64,000 nt of DNA from Bugulina stolonifera (taxonomy: Eukaryota; Bryozoa; Gymnolaemata; Cheilostomatida; Bugulidae): the NCBI GenBank assembly GCA_935421135.1, contig OW285195.1:13282158-13346157 (forward strand), given 5' to 3'. Of the stretch, positions 25,801 through 46,053 are shown in pieces (the first letter of the stretch is position 1; each line of letters opens with the position of its first letter). The position numbers and the translations under genes were made by a program. Below the pieces are notes generated by a model. It was not told where the DNA came from, searched no databases, and saw only the letters and a list, made by a program, of their open reading frames with translations.

Positions 25801-28800
25801 TTTTAGCTTTTCCAAGAGCTCCAGGTAGTAGCCATGAGATTTCTGGTACTTTCCTCTTACATAGTAGATGTCTGCAAGCAGTTCTGTGTGTTCTGTGCCA
25901 ATTGACTTGTCATCAGTCATCGGGTGGGAAGCTTGACTGCACAGTATGGATGCACGTATACAGTCATTCGCTATTTCGTAGAACTTTAGATGCCGGCAGG
26001 AAGTTGCAAGAACTTTATAAGCATAAGAGAGAACCTCAAAGTTTTGTTTAACCTCTACTGGCACAAGGTGTGAATTTGAAGGCATGCTTTTCAAGTCCAA
26101 AGTATCTTGTCCCTTCAAGTCAATCAATCCCTTCAACAAATCAAAGGCTTCTTTGAGAATTCTGAAGGCATCTGTATATGCAAGAAGGTTGTTCATGGTA
26201 TCAGAAAGCAGCACCTTCCACCTTGCTTTCTGCAGTGCTATTGTTTCAGTGCTGGAGAGCCATTTTAGGTAATCTAGAGCTGTTCTGTATTGTCTAGTGG
26301 ACAAGAGCAAGTAGCAGACCATCTCGGCAACCTTTCGATCAGAAAAGCTGCTAGAAACACAGTTATCCACTTCCAACAAGAAATCAACACACCTTTGACA
26401 ACTGTTCAAGACCGATGGGCTGACCCTGTGACAGAGCAGTGAGAGAGCAGAACTGTGATTCCCTGCAAAGAACAACACTTCGATTTGCAACAGAATATTT
26501 GCTCTTAACAATTTCAAGTCCTTAAAAATTGTTGAAACAATTGTTTGGTTTTGAAATTCATCATAACCATTGCTGCTCTGTGTTAGTCTTCGTATATTGC
26601 TGATGACTGATCGCTTCAATGGTATCAACAGGCAACCTAGCAAAGCAAATACATTGCTTGGAACATGATATCTTTCAGCAACCTTTCCAGGAATTGGAGT
26701 GGGAGGGTAGAGAGAAATTAGCTCCACTTTACTTCTCAACTGAATGTACGCACTAGTTCGGGTATAAATCGACAGGCCAAGTACTATTAGCAGACATTTG
26801 CAATTCTCAGGAGTCAAAATACCGATTTCGCATAGCTTAGAAAAAATCTCCCATGGATGCTGAACGTCCAAAGCCAATGCCACAGAAATGTTATGAGCGA
26901 GAAGGGTCAGGTATCGAAATATGTCTGCTTTCACTTTTATTTGGTGATTTTCAGGGCGACCAAATGATTTGAACTCTGGCAAAAAGTTGTAATTTTGAAC
27001 ATCTTGAATTAAAATTTGCAACCTCTTATCGGCAATGCTTCTATTCCACTTGACTGTTGATTGCTCATAAGATAAGCGTTCTTTGCAGAATTTCTGTAAT
27101 AGAGCTTCGCCACTATCAAAGGAATAAAGAGGTACAAGAGAAGCCAGCAAATCTGCTTTTCCCGCCAACTTTCCTGATGGATTTTTCAAAGACTCCTTAT
27201 AAATGTTCATCAATTCAGAGACAGTTACAATCAAAGTTTGGCCACCTGGTTTCCCCGTTGGGATGTTACCTGCTTTCGGAGATATCCCATCTATTCGATA
27301 CCCCACAACTTCCTCAGCAAACTGGCTGATGTTTGAAACTTCTTCGACATGAAAGGTTTTCATCGGAGTCTCACAAAGATTCCCAATTCTAAAGTAGCTA
27401 TCTACTGCCAAACTTTCGAAGTACTTTCTGTCCCCAATTGATTCTGATTCAATAATGAAGATATACTCTAGATCAGAGTAAGGTGTTGCTACCCCACGTG
27501 ACGCTGATCCTAACCCTGCTGCAACAAACGGACATGGAGGTCGCATATTTTTCATGCTGAGTAAATTCACGCTGGATTCAAGGATTTCATGTGTAAAATT
27601 AATAAATCCTTCGCTGCATTTTCTACTTGCATCAAAAGTTTGGTTTGATAGGTTTTCAGCCTTGTCTAGGTTGTGTTCACTCAGCACATCCTCTACATTA
27701 AGCAGCCGCTGACTTTCTGAGAGAATGTTAAAATGCTGCTCAACAGTGCTACGATAATTTTGCAAGCTACCTCGATGATTATTGGTCAAGGCAACATGTT
27801 CTTCTTTTGTAAGAGGGTGCGATCCACCATACCAACTCTTCTCAATCTGGAATATTAGCTCATGTCTCTCCTCTCTGCGGTCATGAGAGAAACATGAAAC
27901 TGAAGTTCCATGTGCCTAAAACAACCATCACACATTGTACCTATCGCAAGAAAATTTTTCTGCAATAATAAATATACAATCGGCATCTTACAATTTCAGC
28001 TAGTTAAAGACCCCTTAAAGCATTAAGGAAACTACTTCACATGTTTATATTCACAATTTAGAAGTATTAAGGTTCAGTTTGAGTTATTGGTTGTCTTCGT
28101 GGGCCTAGTATATTCAGAGATATAGCCCCCAAAAATTAACACTTTAGAAAAAACGCTCTTAGAAATATAGCTAGATGAGAAGCCATTGTGTTGACCTTTG
28201 ACCTGTGATGTTGATGCCAGGCCGCCGCACCACTGCAGTTATCATTATATTATATATTATTTGTTAGTGAAGGTTGCGGCATGTATAATATACATGTAGC
28301 AACCTTCACTAACAAATAATATATTTTAATATATGGTAAAATACCCAATAGTATTTCAGCAACTTATAGCCTGAGGTACTTTCTAGTCACTGTCAAATTA
28401 TTTATGGGAAGCTACCCAAAGGTTACAAGCAAATAGTATAAATCATGGTAACACAGTCAATGCTGTTAGTGTGCAGCGATGTTTTCATTGGCTTGCAATG
28501 CATGGAAAACATCCAAGCTTGTGTTCCTAATTACAAAACCAGTTGTGGTTCTTAGATATGCTAACACTTTTATTGTAGCTGACTTATTCACTATTGGATA
28601 AAATGCTATTATTAGTGATAAATCACTCTTATCATACATGTAATGTAAACAAATAGTTATAGCGACTCAGTAAATGTTTGACTTTACTTCTGCATGGCAT
28701 CATGTACGTCATAGGCTATAACTGAAAGCGTTTTTGGAGATGATCTAGTTTTGCCACTCATATTTATAGAACCCCTGGGTCTAGGAAGTCAAACATACGC

Positions 28801-29323
28801 AAATGAAGGCTCAATACTTGTGGATTTTGAATATCAACATGTAGACATGCGTTCCCTAATGATTTAACTCAGCTTTTCCTTTCCAAGAAGAAGATTATTC
28901 TTGCTGGTCAGAAATTACACCAGGTGTAAATTCGTCAAACTAGAAGTAATAATATTTTACCAATATTTCTGATGAACAACTTCTTAAAATAATTAGTATT
29001 TGTCCAAAATTTAACTACATGTAACAATCATGTACATGTATTTCCATGGACATGTACATATACATATACATGTATATACTGCATAATTATATGTCATCTA
29101 TTTAATTACCCAAATTGAAATTTGAGTAAATACATGTAAATAAATACTTTTGTTAATAACAAACCTTAAGATAGTCCCACCAATGGCCTGAGGTATTTGC
29201 TCTCTCATGGTACCGCCTCGCTACAAACTCCAGGAACGGAAAGTCTCCCATATACCGCTCACTTTTTTGCACCTTCTCTTCTGATAAATTATTTTTAGCT
29301 GCCAAACAAACAAGCAAAGCCAT
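22819..29323 (-). CDS. Giant DUF294-type nucleotidyltransferase / TPR protein
   Basis: Exon 1 is 29323-29165 (ATG, 53 codons, an in-frame TAA just upstream) and exon 2 is 27915-22819. The phase-0 intron has GTTTGT and TTGTTTTAG ends. The total is 1751 residues. The long frame alone appears to begin at TTG (27789), but 42 more codons precede it. Residues about 186-208 carry the nucleotidyltransferase signature Gly-Ser...Asp-x-Glu (GLGSASRG, then SDLEYIFII), as in DUF294-like enzymes. From about residue 730 to 1620 there are some 20 tandem TPR units of about 42 residues, of the kinesin-light-chain/nephrocystin-3 type (DHPDIA, YGENSCHPDIADS). No membrane segment. NTase-TPR proteins are known in several invertebrates, but their role is unclear; a cytosolic scaffold or sensor is an inference. 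The nearly intronless body suggests past retroposition. Confidence 0.93.
28253..28323. repeat. Perfect inverted repeat in the TPR-gene intron
   Basis: Arms of 25 bases (GTTAGTGAAGGTTGC at the inner end of the left arm and its exact complement in the right arm), separated by a 21-base centre that is itself partly palindromic (ATGTATAATATACAT). It may be a miniature foldback element. Confidence 0.85.
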
Positions 29324-29862
29324 CGTTATTTAATCAGTAGCTATACGAGTCTATGAGCACGTTATTTGAGCGTCTACACTTTGGTTTACATAGGTTTCTG
29401 ATTGCATGTGTTCTAGGATCACAATACTCTACGTATAGACTCACCTGTGTGTGTAGTTTATATGTTTTCAACCAAGTGTGTTATCATTTGGTTGGCCGTT
29501 GTCTTATCTTTAAAGCATTTTCTCAAAATGTTCACCTGGAAGAATGAAATGAAAATAATTTTCACTATTAAAATTGCCTAGAAAATCAGAACAAGTGGTT
29601 AGGTCTTCACATACTACATTCATGTTTCAATCTTTCATATGAAATTGTGAAGGCTGCATTGCTCTTAAATAAGGGTATCTCAAGTTTAAAGTTTAGACTA
29701 AAAATTTTTGTTGGGCATTTCAAGTAAATTAATTATGTCAGCTGTTTTTCTTGTTACAAATTAGTTGAGTTGAGTTATTATGCAGCCTCGATTTGATATC
29801 TAAAGTATTTTGAAGTTAGATCTACATGTAAATATATTAAACTAACCTAATAACTAGCTCAC

Positions 29863-30018
29863 CTTCCCCAGTCACCCTACCCCTTGCCACCCTACCCCCC
29901 CCCCCCCGTCACCCTACCCCTTGCCACCCTACCCTCTGTCACCCTACCCCTTGCCACCCTACCCTCTGTCACCCTACCCCTTGCCACCCTACCCCATGTA
30001 ACTTCCATGTCACCCTAC
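29863..30018. repeat. C-rich minisatellite
   Basis: Tandem units of about 15 bp alternating CACCCTACCCCTTGC and CACCCTACCCTCTGT, including a poly-C run near 29898. One strand is almost purely pyrimidine. Confidence 0.85.
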
Positions 30019-30871
30019 CTCAGTTGTCAATTAGCAGCTCTAAGCAAACAGCAGTTTGATTATGCTTTCCTCTAACTCCAGATGATCTACTGTATGTACA
30101 TTGTAGATAGTCACTACCTTCTGATTCTACAAAACAGTTTACCCAGATGTCGGTATATGCTTATGGGAGGAGGCAACTACCAGCTATATGAATTTACTTG
30201 ATCAATATTGCATGCTAAGTTTTTGAGTAAATAGTGGTTTATCAAGGTAAAATACAATTCTGCTATGTAAATACACTTACAAATTAATTAACAATGAAAC
30301 CTCTGTATAACATCTTATTATGAGGATAATACAGTTTATATTATAACCTCATCTGCTATATCTTATCATTTCTAAATCAATATTATTTTGCCTTTCGTAT
30401 TCAACTAACTAAGAATAGCACAGCTACAACTAACACAATATTATAATATTGGCAATAGAAATGGAAAATATCAATTTTCATATTATGGTGTTATTTTCTT
30501 ACCTGCCTGTGTATTCAGTGCACTTCAACTTAGCTATTGCAGTGCCAGTCTTTTAGTGAATACAAACCGCATACATGAATAATCCAGCAATGAAAACAAC
30601 AGCAGTTTTGTAGAAGATACACATGTTCTGAGTTTACATTAGGTCGCATTTTCTACCTGTTTACATTATGACGGATGGAGGGTTTCCTTTGCCAACATAA
30701 TTAACTACATATTTTATGCAGCTAATACATGAATGAGGAAGACCCATTCATTATAATATGTAATTGATGTCACCAGAGGGCAAGGTCAAGTAAACAAAAC
30801 CAGGTGGAAATTCCAAGAAAATCCGACTGTCTGGTTGCCATGAGTATAATTGTTTACATTTTTACATGTAG

Positions 30872-31205
30872 ACAACAGGTGGTGCTAAAACCTTGGGATC
30901 GGGTCCCCAGGCATCATTGCTGGGGCGGATTCCTAGTCTTAGGATCTCTGGCCTGACCATAAGTGGGGTGGGTACTCTACCTACCCCAACCGCCAAATGG
31001 GTATTGGAACACAGGCTGTGGCAGCTCTCCTGGTCCTTTGACTTACTATGTTACAGTGCTGGCAGTCTGGATCTCCTCTCCGGATGGTGCTAGGACTTTG
31101 TGGTCAGATCCTCCAGCCTTAGGTCATCAGACTCTACCCAGTGCAGGGTGAGTGTCCAACTCACCCCACGTGCCAGGTGCGTATAGGAACTTGGGCTATG
31201 GATTT
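30872..31205. repeat. Diverged tandem duplication, period about 211 bp
   Basis: GGTGGTGCTAAAACCTTGGGATC at 30872 is echoed by GGATGGTGCTAGGACTTTGTGG at about 31083. Later parts also match: GTATTGGAACACAGGCTGTGG versus GTATAGGAACTTGGGCTATGG. It is GC-richer than its surroundings and may be an old mobile element. Confidence 0.55.
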
Positions 31206-32642
31206 TGAGTTGTCTCCTTAATGCAAGGAGTATTTCTCTGTTTGTGACTTGACTTGTTTCAAGGCAAAAGACTGAAATTGTACCTGCATATAAATCCGCT
31301 GTAGTTACATGATTGTTGTGAGTAATCCATACACTATGTAGATGTATATTTGATCTCCTAATTCAGAATTCTTATTACTCAAACTTTTTTGTTGGTCGCT
31401 GAAGTCTGAGTTATCCAAGTCCCTCTGTACATGTACATGTACATGTACATACATGTCCAACTACTATTTATGTGTTAGGTTAAAGGAGACAAGCAAACAT
31501 AGAATATTACATGATAGCTGAGGTACATGTAGAACTACATACACACACACACCATACACATGCACGCAACTACTGTAAAGCATATTCGAGGAGTTGTCCT
31601 CTCTTATATAATAATATTCAATAGTGCACAACTCCCAGTAAACATTAAATTATTGCATAGGAGCAAGTCTCACTAGTTATACATTGTACATACAACAGCC
31701 ATATAAAATTACACTGTTGGTCTTTCAATCTTGCATAACACATATTGGATTCTCACCATTTCTCACCATCTCTTACCGCCTTTCCCTCGTCTATGCCAGT
31801 CTCTCCCCGTCTGTCATCGTCTTTCACTGTCGCCGGTTTAGTTCTTGTGAGCCCTGGTATAATACATAATACGCAACTACAACAATTTACATTAGCATGG
31901 TCAATGTATTATCTATTTACATAACATAGTATTGACCTTTTTGTAGAAATAATTATGTAAAAATATCAACATTTTGCCTATGGTATTACATTAAAATTAC
32001 CATTTATGGGAAGCGTACTGTTTTGGATGGCATTCTACCTAGTCCAAGCAAAGTATTCTACAATAATGACAGGTAAAACAGGAGATGATATCGGAGCGGT
32101 CCTCTAGATAGTGGGTATTTGATACCCTACTAACATATTCCAAGTAGGTTGAGCATGTGCATAGAATTTAATCATCAAACGAATCCGGAAAGATATTGGT
32201 GAACAGGCAATATCAATACCTGAAGAGTCTTTTTGAACTGCATTTTTTACTATATGCATTGAATTTTCAACAGACTTCACATTAGATTCAAGTGCATGCT
32301 TAAAAATATTAACATGCTTAGATTACATCAGCAGACATATTATGAAAAGTGATGCCAAGGTTTAAAGCCCTGCAATAGAAAAAAGCACATACTATTCGTC
32401 AGCCTATCCTTCGGCCATGATGGCTCATGAAAATGGTAGGAACTCAACTTAATTATGCTACTGCTAAACTACAAGTGTATATTATTGTGTTAATGCTGTT
32501 ATCATAATATGCTCAGAGTATTTTCCTTAGTTCTGTCACTATTGCTGGTATGTTATAAAAGTTAAACTGGCAGCAAATTTTTTGCTCTGTGAAGCATTTA
32601 TTTGGTTTGATTGAGCTCACATGGGGTAGTAAGTAAATATCT

Positions 32643-39495
<6,853 letters not shown>

Positions 39496-41278
39496 AGAAT
39501 GTCGTCTCTAGAATTCTTGCTAACTTCAGAGCTGTCGAGTTATCTTTTTGTTACAATATTCAATTTTTTGAAATTTCATCGTAGCAGTTTTCAAGTCAGC
39601 CTAAGATGGTTAGCTTTGTGCCATGTCTGATTTCACATAAACCCCAACAGACACCATCAAATTAATGTACCAGGGTTGGAATAGATTTACTAAAATTTGA
39701 ATAAAGTTTACTAAATTTGAATAATTAGAGTCTAAGAGGTACTCTTTTTACTGAATATACAGTATAATAGTATACCATTGATGTAGTATTCATTTTTACT
39801 TTTGCTTTCCGAAAATGTATGCATATACTGTGATGGAGGTAGAATCAGACGAAATATTCAGCTATTGCTAGCACCACCTCCATGTTCATTATTTGCTAGG
39901 GCTAAACAGTGGAGGCCACTAGAGTTAAAAATCTTATGTTGCATACGCTACCCTCGACAACCAACAATTGTGTTTTGATTGGATCGTTTTACCTCTATGA
40001 TTTCAAGTATATCTGTTATATTTCGTTGTGTTATTACAACATGTAAATGTGTAGCTTATATGTGACCTGTTCTGTCATTTTAGCCTACTTGGCTATTCAG
40101 CTCATTATACGATATAGAAGCTAAAAGGAGCATAATCGCCACGAGGTTGTCACATGTCCATATTCTGATTTCCATCTCCATTGGGCAATTCAGGTGTGCT
40201 CTTTCCAATGGTCCAATCAGTTTTCATGTATCTGTTCGCCTTTGATTGGTTTTTGCCTGATCAAAATAGCAAGTCATTGGTTGCTATGGAGGTCACATTA
40301 CCTACTTTGCATAGCCTCATTCTCTTCTATTCAATAGCCTTTCACCTTCACCATGACCTTTTGACCTTAAGATTTGGTGATAGGACGTTTTAGCTTTCAT
40401 AGCTGAATTCAGAATATCAGAATTGTGCTGTGTGCCGATTTTTATTGCTCTTATGTCATTTTAACTATACGTTGCTAGGTAGATGAACAAATACACGGGT
40501 GAAAATTTTACATTGTTGAACTTCTCGGAGGTTTTTCTGAGCTTAGGCACCCAGAGACCAGCGCCGACCCTTCTACGTTCAATGTTGAATAATTTTGCGT
40601 CTAATTGAGCAATTTGAAAAGTTTAAAGTCTGGTGAGTTGCTGAGGAGTTGCTTAATACCATCACATACATAACTAAAAATGTTGAAATCTAGCCAAGTT
40701 GGCCAAAATGACAGAACAGGTCACATATGATTAATCAAATTAACATTTGTATGGTACACATGTACATTTTTGTTTATTATCATATCAGTTGTAAAATGTT
40801 GTGTAGAATATACATGTAAAAGATGTATATTCTAAAATGTAACGTTGTGATGAAAATATAATGCAGGAAATGTTGCTTTGATCATTAACTCAGACATAAG
40901 CACTGTCAGTCACAGTCTACTGGTTATCACCTGGAGTCATCTTCTCTTAATTTAGCAGTTACCCAATAAGGAACTGGCAGTTTTCCATGCACTACATTAA
41001 ATCCTTTTTGATAGCAAATAATTATCAACTCTTTTCAACCTTCAAATTGCCCAATAAATTGCTTTCATGCTCAATATCAATAAATATTGTAATATCCTTT
41101 GCTCACTAAATAATTTACTGAGCTTCCTCTCAATTGGTAGATTCAAACCAACATTTATAATCAGTAACTGGCCACTGAACCTCTATGAAACTCATATTTA
41201 AAATACTCGATAGTATCAACAGCAAATCAGTCACAAAAATTAGACGCAATATTCATGTAATATTGCAAACATAGGTAT
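39496..41278. other. Intergenic after DEG/ENaC B
   Basis: 3' UTR of gene B with AATAAA at 39700, then AT-rich DNA. No gene supported. A TATA-like GGTATATAATAATG lies at about 41274, just before the PAN-like gene. Confidence 0.5.
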
Positions 41279-41323
41279 ATAATAATGTGTCAGCTGTATA
41301 TTATACAGCTGACACATTATTAT
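41279..41323. repeat. Perfect palindrome at the promoter of the PAN-like gene
   Basis: Twenty-two-base arms around a single central T at 41301; the core is GTGTCAGCTGTATA and its complement. The left arm overlaps the TATA-like element, so it lies where transcription should begin. Confidence 0.9.
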
Positions 41324-41462
41324 TATCGACTTATTGTAATATCGAGGTGTGCACTGCTATCATTATAGTCAGTATATCAGTATACTTCATGTACACGCTA
41401 GTTCAAGCAATCACTTTATTGCCAGAAATTTTCTTAGCCGCTCGGAGCAACCCACACTCAGA

Positions 41463-42433
41463 ATGCATCTTGTAAGAAAGTTTGCTGTTATATTATATGC
41501 TATGACAATGCAAACGTATTATATAAAAGATTACATGATGGGTACTGAAGCATGGTACAACTTCACCCACGTAGAACAGGTTAGCAAGACGAGACAGCTG
41601 TACAACTTGACCTCCACTGGACAGGTGTACAACTTGACCAAGAATATTTTGAAATTTGATCAGCCAGCAGAAGGAGTGTACATTGTCAAGAAAGGTAAGC
41701 TGTCCGAGATATTAAATACTACATAACAATGATACAATGTACAATGTACCTTGTACATAGACATTGTAAAGGTAGGCCTTAGACCTAAATATTACGGTGC
41801 AGCTACACTGACCTACATGATGTGTGTGAACAATTATCGCATTAAAACCTGAATTCTCGTGTCTAACAATATTGATGGTCGATCTCAAATTTTGATCAAA
41901 ACGAGGCTCATATACAATTATCAGTTTAGTAAAGGAAGATTGCATGGTTAAGCCTAGAAGAGAGCATGGTGAGTGCTCAAGTGTGCTAAAGCATGTAGTT
42001 AGCAACAAAAAATCCAGGTTTTTTTCAGGAGTCGTGCTCCCAACTCTGTCAATAGTAGTACAAGCTCAACCTACCTGAATGAGAGAGGGTGCATTGAAAA
42101 CACACACAAATCAGACCTTTGAAATACATGTTGACTGCAGCAAATAATCATAATTCCGTGATTGTTACTATTGCTTGCATTCCAGGAGCAAAAAGAATGG
42201 TGGACTGCATATCCCTGTGTAACTCGTATGTTGGAAGATGTCAGTCTGGTATTTTTGATTCTGTAAACAAAACATGCCAGCTTTATGGTGGTAGCCTAAA
42301 GGTTTCTGTTGGGAAACGAGCTGATCATGTGACCTACTTTGTACGAAACACTCTACAGACTCCATCAACAGAGAAAGCTACAGGTAATCTGGTTTCTCAA
42401 CTGAAAGAGGGGAGCAACGTTATGCAGATATGA
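41463..42433 (+). CDS. Secreted PAN/apple-like domain protein
   Basis: Exon 1 is 41463-41694; its ATG is followed by a hydrophobic stretch (FAVILYAMTMQTYY) that could be a signal peptide, then an Asn/Thr-rich region with several N-glycosylation sequons (YNFTH, YNLTS, YNLTK). It ends in phase 1 at GTAAGC. Exon 2 starts at 42186 after TTGCATTCCAG and continues the frame with four cysteines in PAN-like spacing (VDCISLCN, GRC, KTCQLYGG). PAN/apple modules bind proteins or sugars outside the cell. Exon 2 either reads through to TGA at 42431 (159 residues) or splices at 42383 to an exon I could not find. Domain assignment is from the Cys pattern only. Confidence 0.6.
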
Positions 42434-43480
42434 CTGTTATACATGTATACAGCTAAATGTATTTCATCTCTTGTGTCAGTATACCAACAAAGATATTATG
42501 AATGCTTCTATTGGTTTGTAATGGAGTTGTATAACACAAAGCCACCCCGCCCCCCCCCCCCCCCCCTCCCCCACCGAATTAAACACCTGGCATGGCAGCG
42601 TGACATAAATCTTGCTTCAAAGCCAATGACTTAAATCTTTGTTTCAAACATTAAATGTACCACCAAAACTTGAAATTGCATATTTTTCGCAAATTTTGTT
42701 TATATTTTTCCATTGATGTCATAAGAGGTAGATAATAACCAAGAATTTTATCAACTCTTCTTAAATTATAATGCAATATTATTTTGTGGTAATTATGTAA
42801 TAATATTACCCAGGTAGCTTATATAGTTGTGATAACATTTTCCGAATGCTAGGTTCAGATTAATCTGCTCCCATCATAATGGAATATTCATTAGAAAATA
42901 AATTTGTTGTTAGTAACAGTGACATCAACCCAGTCTACTTTGCAAGTACTGCATGTTAAATATGTAAGTATGCTTGGACTACAACTAAATAGTTGACAAT
43001 GCAGGAAGGCCTTCTGTCTACTAACTAGCTTCTGGCAAAAATCAGAGTCAGCGTATTCACAATATGCCATACTGCCACAGGTGTAAAATGAAGTGAATTC
43101 TGTTATATTAATGTAGCATTTCATATAAAATTAGATGTCATTTTAGCACACCAAAAGCAAGTATTAATTATAAAAACTCTCCCCTTCCTTGTTCACCCAC
43201 TAAAGCAATAGCTAAAAAAGCCAATTTACATAAATAAAACACGTAAAACATTATACAGAATATGAAATAGTAAAAGTTCTTACATAGTTCTGAATTATGG
43301 TAATGGAATTTTTGAATTCGACAAAAATTCTAAAAGTATGTTATGTGTAAAGATAAGCTTGTATACACCTAGTCTATGATTTCAACAGCTAAAACATTAA
43401 TGGTAGTAGTAGTAGGACTTCACATGTAAATGAACCAATGAGGGCTGAATAGTAGCAATACCAAGGTCATTCAGGGGACA
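42434..43480. other. Intergenic stretch
   Basis: Convergent 3' region of the PAN-like gene and the minus-strand gene at 43481. It holds a poly-C run at 42548-42566. No gene seen. Confidence 0.5.
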
Positions 43481-45067
43481 TTACTCCCAGGGACGAAAGA
43501 ATCCAGAAGAGGACCTACTAGTACTGCTTCGATTCTGCGGATTGCCCACATGGTTAACACACCCTGTTTCTGTAGTATGGCCTGGGGGCCTCGTATAGCT
43601 TGGGTACCTGATATATTGTGGGTGTCTGACATAGACCAAGCCCCTAGCACGACTTGGGGGATGTGTAGAGTGGGGGCTCCTTCTGGGATAAGGTGCTTGA
43701 GCTAAACGAGATGCTCTAATAGAACCAGAGAGTCTAAGAGAACCAGAAAGTCTAGGAGAACCAGAAGGTCTGGGAGAGCCTGAACTCATAGCAGTGTGAG
43801 ATCTCCTCACAGCCCGGAGAGAATAAGGAGCCCGAGAAGAACGGAACAGAAGAGCTGATCTGGGAACCCTAATGCCATGAGGTGATCTTATTTGACCACT
43901 AGGTCTCACGAAACCACCTGGACCTACCAAACCGGATATTATTAAATGTTGTAGAGGAGATATAGAGGCTGGCAAATTATGTGCACTCACAGAGCTACTG
44001 CTTTGGGAAGAATCCATTAAGCTAGGATCTGCAATCTGACCAACTTGAGAAGATAGGTTTAGAGAAGAAGTTGGGAAACTGTGCTGAGAAGGGCTACTGG
44101 AATGAAGGTAATTACCGTCAGGTGATTGGTTAATATTGGAATGAGCACGAATGTTGGAAGGCAGATTCTCATCACCAGGAGAGCTAGGATAGCATGGAGG
44201 AATGATGTCATCGGTGTTAGTGCTTGTCAATCGTACACTTTCTTCATCTGCTATTTCTTCTGTCTAGAAAAAAGCATAATATAGTCCTGAACACAGCTGG
44301 ACATCTTAGGCTATTGCATGTACATTGTACATGTACATGAGTATATGCATGTTTTCAACTCGGATAACACTGACATTGAACTACATGTAGTATTCACTAT
44401 ATTGTTTCCATTACGATAAAAATTAAAAATTGTTCCAATGAGTAATGTATGTAGAGTAATAACTAAGCTAGTAAAGAGTATTTATAAGGCATATGATAAT
44501 CTAATGATAAAAAAATAATATTACTATATTGTGATACAAGAAACAATTAGTTCATGTATGTAGGTGTAGTTTCTAAGCAGATTTGAGATAGATTTTTTGC
44601 AGTTATGGGAATTATGGATGGACAATATATAAAACTCCTTTTGCTAATATGCAAATAACAACAATTTAGAGAGTATTTGGCAAGTAAGCTACAGATCCTC
44701 TGGAAAGAAACCTATACAGCCAGAAACATAGAAAACTTAAACTCTTATAGAACTTTACTTGTTCACCAAAGATTATATTCCCGTACTTGGATATCCTGCA
44801 CTAGTTGATTGGCTGACTCCTGCCTAGATATCTGGGCCGAATAGAGAGCTTCTAGTTCAAGAATTGTTTCTATATTTGCTGCATCCTACAAGTTTATACA
44901 GAACAAGCTGTCAGAATTGAAAATTTATTCATTTTAAAGCGAGTGCTACCTATTGCAATTACATTTATTACAATTGTTGCCTATATCAGTTTTACTACTG
45001 CAGTCATAAATGCATATGCATGTATTGTACAATGTTATGCTCTTACCTCCTCAGATTCAGACTCCAT
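43481..45067 (-). CDS. Ser/Arg/Pro-rich hypothetical protein, three coding exons
   Basis: Exons 45067-45047 (MESESEE), 44885-44787 and 44263-43481, all phase 0, with GTAAGA/GTACGG donors and TTGTAG/TTTCTAG acceptors; 300 residues. Exon 2 encodes an acidic helix with coiled-coil character (ANIETILELEALYSAQISRQ). The large last exon is disordered: a Ser/Asn/Pro-rich part, then a basic segment with repeated Pro-Arg-x-Ser-Gly (SGSPRPSGSPRLSGSLRLSG), and finally Tyr/Arg/Pro-rich sequence ending in Trp-Glu. No membrane segment, no named domain. The frame upstream of the ATG is open into the exon's acceptor, so a further 5' exon is possible. The basic tail suggests nucleic-acid or membrane-surface binding, which is inference only. 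Confidence 0.55.
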
Positions 45068-46053
45068 GAGACCAGGTGGGAAATCTAAATATACATTATT
45101 TGCCAGATAAGGTGAAAAATATTTTAATATCCACACATTGCACTTCTAGCTGGAACAGCTTTTTAAAGCCATTGGGTCTTCATAGCCAGTGTATGTTAAT
45201 TTAAATATATTATATTCTATTCTCACATTAGTGGAGTATTCACACTGCTATATACATGTACATGTACAATCACCTATATAACGGGCATAGGCTTTACACA
45301 ATTATTCTTGTGTGCTATACATGTACATGTAACCAGTTATCTAGATAGATATCATACATTTTTATGACCTACATGTGTATCAAAATGAACGATAGCTGAG
45401 AGATGATTCTTACCAAGTCAATTGGTGATGGTAATGGTCTAAGTATAACCACCCTTTATTTTAACAAGGAGTAAACAGAAAACTAAAAATAAATAACTTT
45501 CATATTTAGCGCCCTCAATGGCCCACAGGTCAAGAACAGCTTAGTGGACATGTCAGATTGTATATTTGAAGTGGTCTGTATGGATTACAATTTTTATGAG
45601 GAGCATGCAGTTTAGTGGTACGAGAAGTTTCTAATATGATATTGTCATACCAATTTAGTTAATTAAAATGCTTATATGATCAGTGCAATGTCTGTTAGTG
45701 TCCGGGTCCATATTGGCATGTTTCATTCAAGCAAGAAGTGGAATGAGCTGCTGTTCGACACCCAGAATGAAGCTAGAGAAGTCGTCTACTCTATATATTA
45801 ATGATTGACCAACCAAACCCAAACATGAACATGGACCAACAACGATCTAAGGCATCCAAATTTCCCAACTACTGTACCTAACAGTCAATTCTATAAACTT
45901 CATGACTTTATCAGTTTAGCACTACAGTAGAATTTGTGAGTCTTCCAGAATTATTGCTTTCTGCTGGATTAATATCAAAGCTCTACCTTTGTACCGGGGA
46001 ATTACAGCAAATAGCTAGCACAGTAGCTACGGTAGCTTTCCATTATTTATAAA
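45068..46053. other. Intergenic between divergent genes
   Basis: Shared 5' region of the minus-strand gene at 45067 and T1. AT-rich; no gene supported. Confidence 0.5.

Larger units (their letters stand above)
29324..32642. other. Intergenic between the TPR gene and DEG/ENaC B
   Basis: The two genes diverge from this 3.3 kb region, so both promoters should lie here. No unambiguous TATA box was identified. It contains a C-rich minisatellite (29863-30018), a duplicated GC-rich block (30872-31205), and CA and ACATGT runs at 31425-31560. Confidence 0.5.

Noticed and set aside
23577..27329. Plus-strand frames opposite the TPR gene (up to 174 codons)
   Set aside because: They are antisense shadows of a strongly coding exon, without their own start context.
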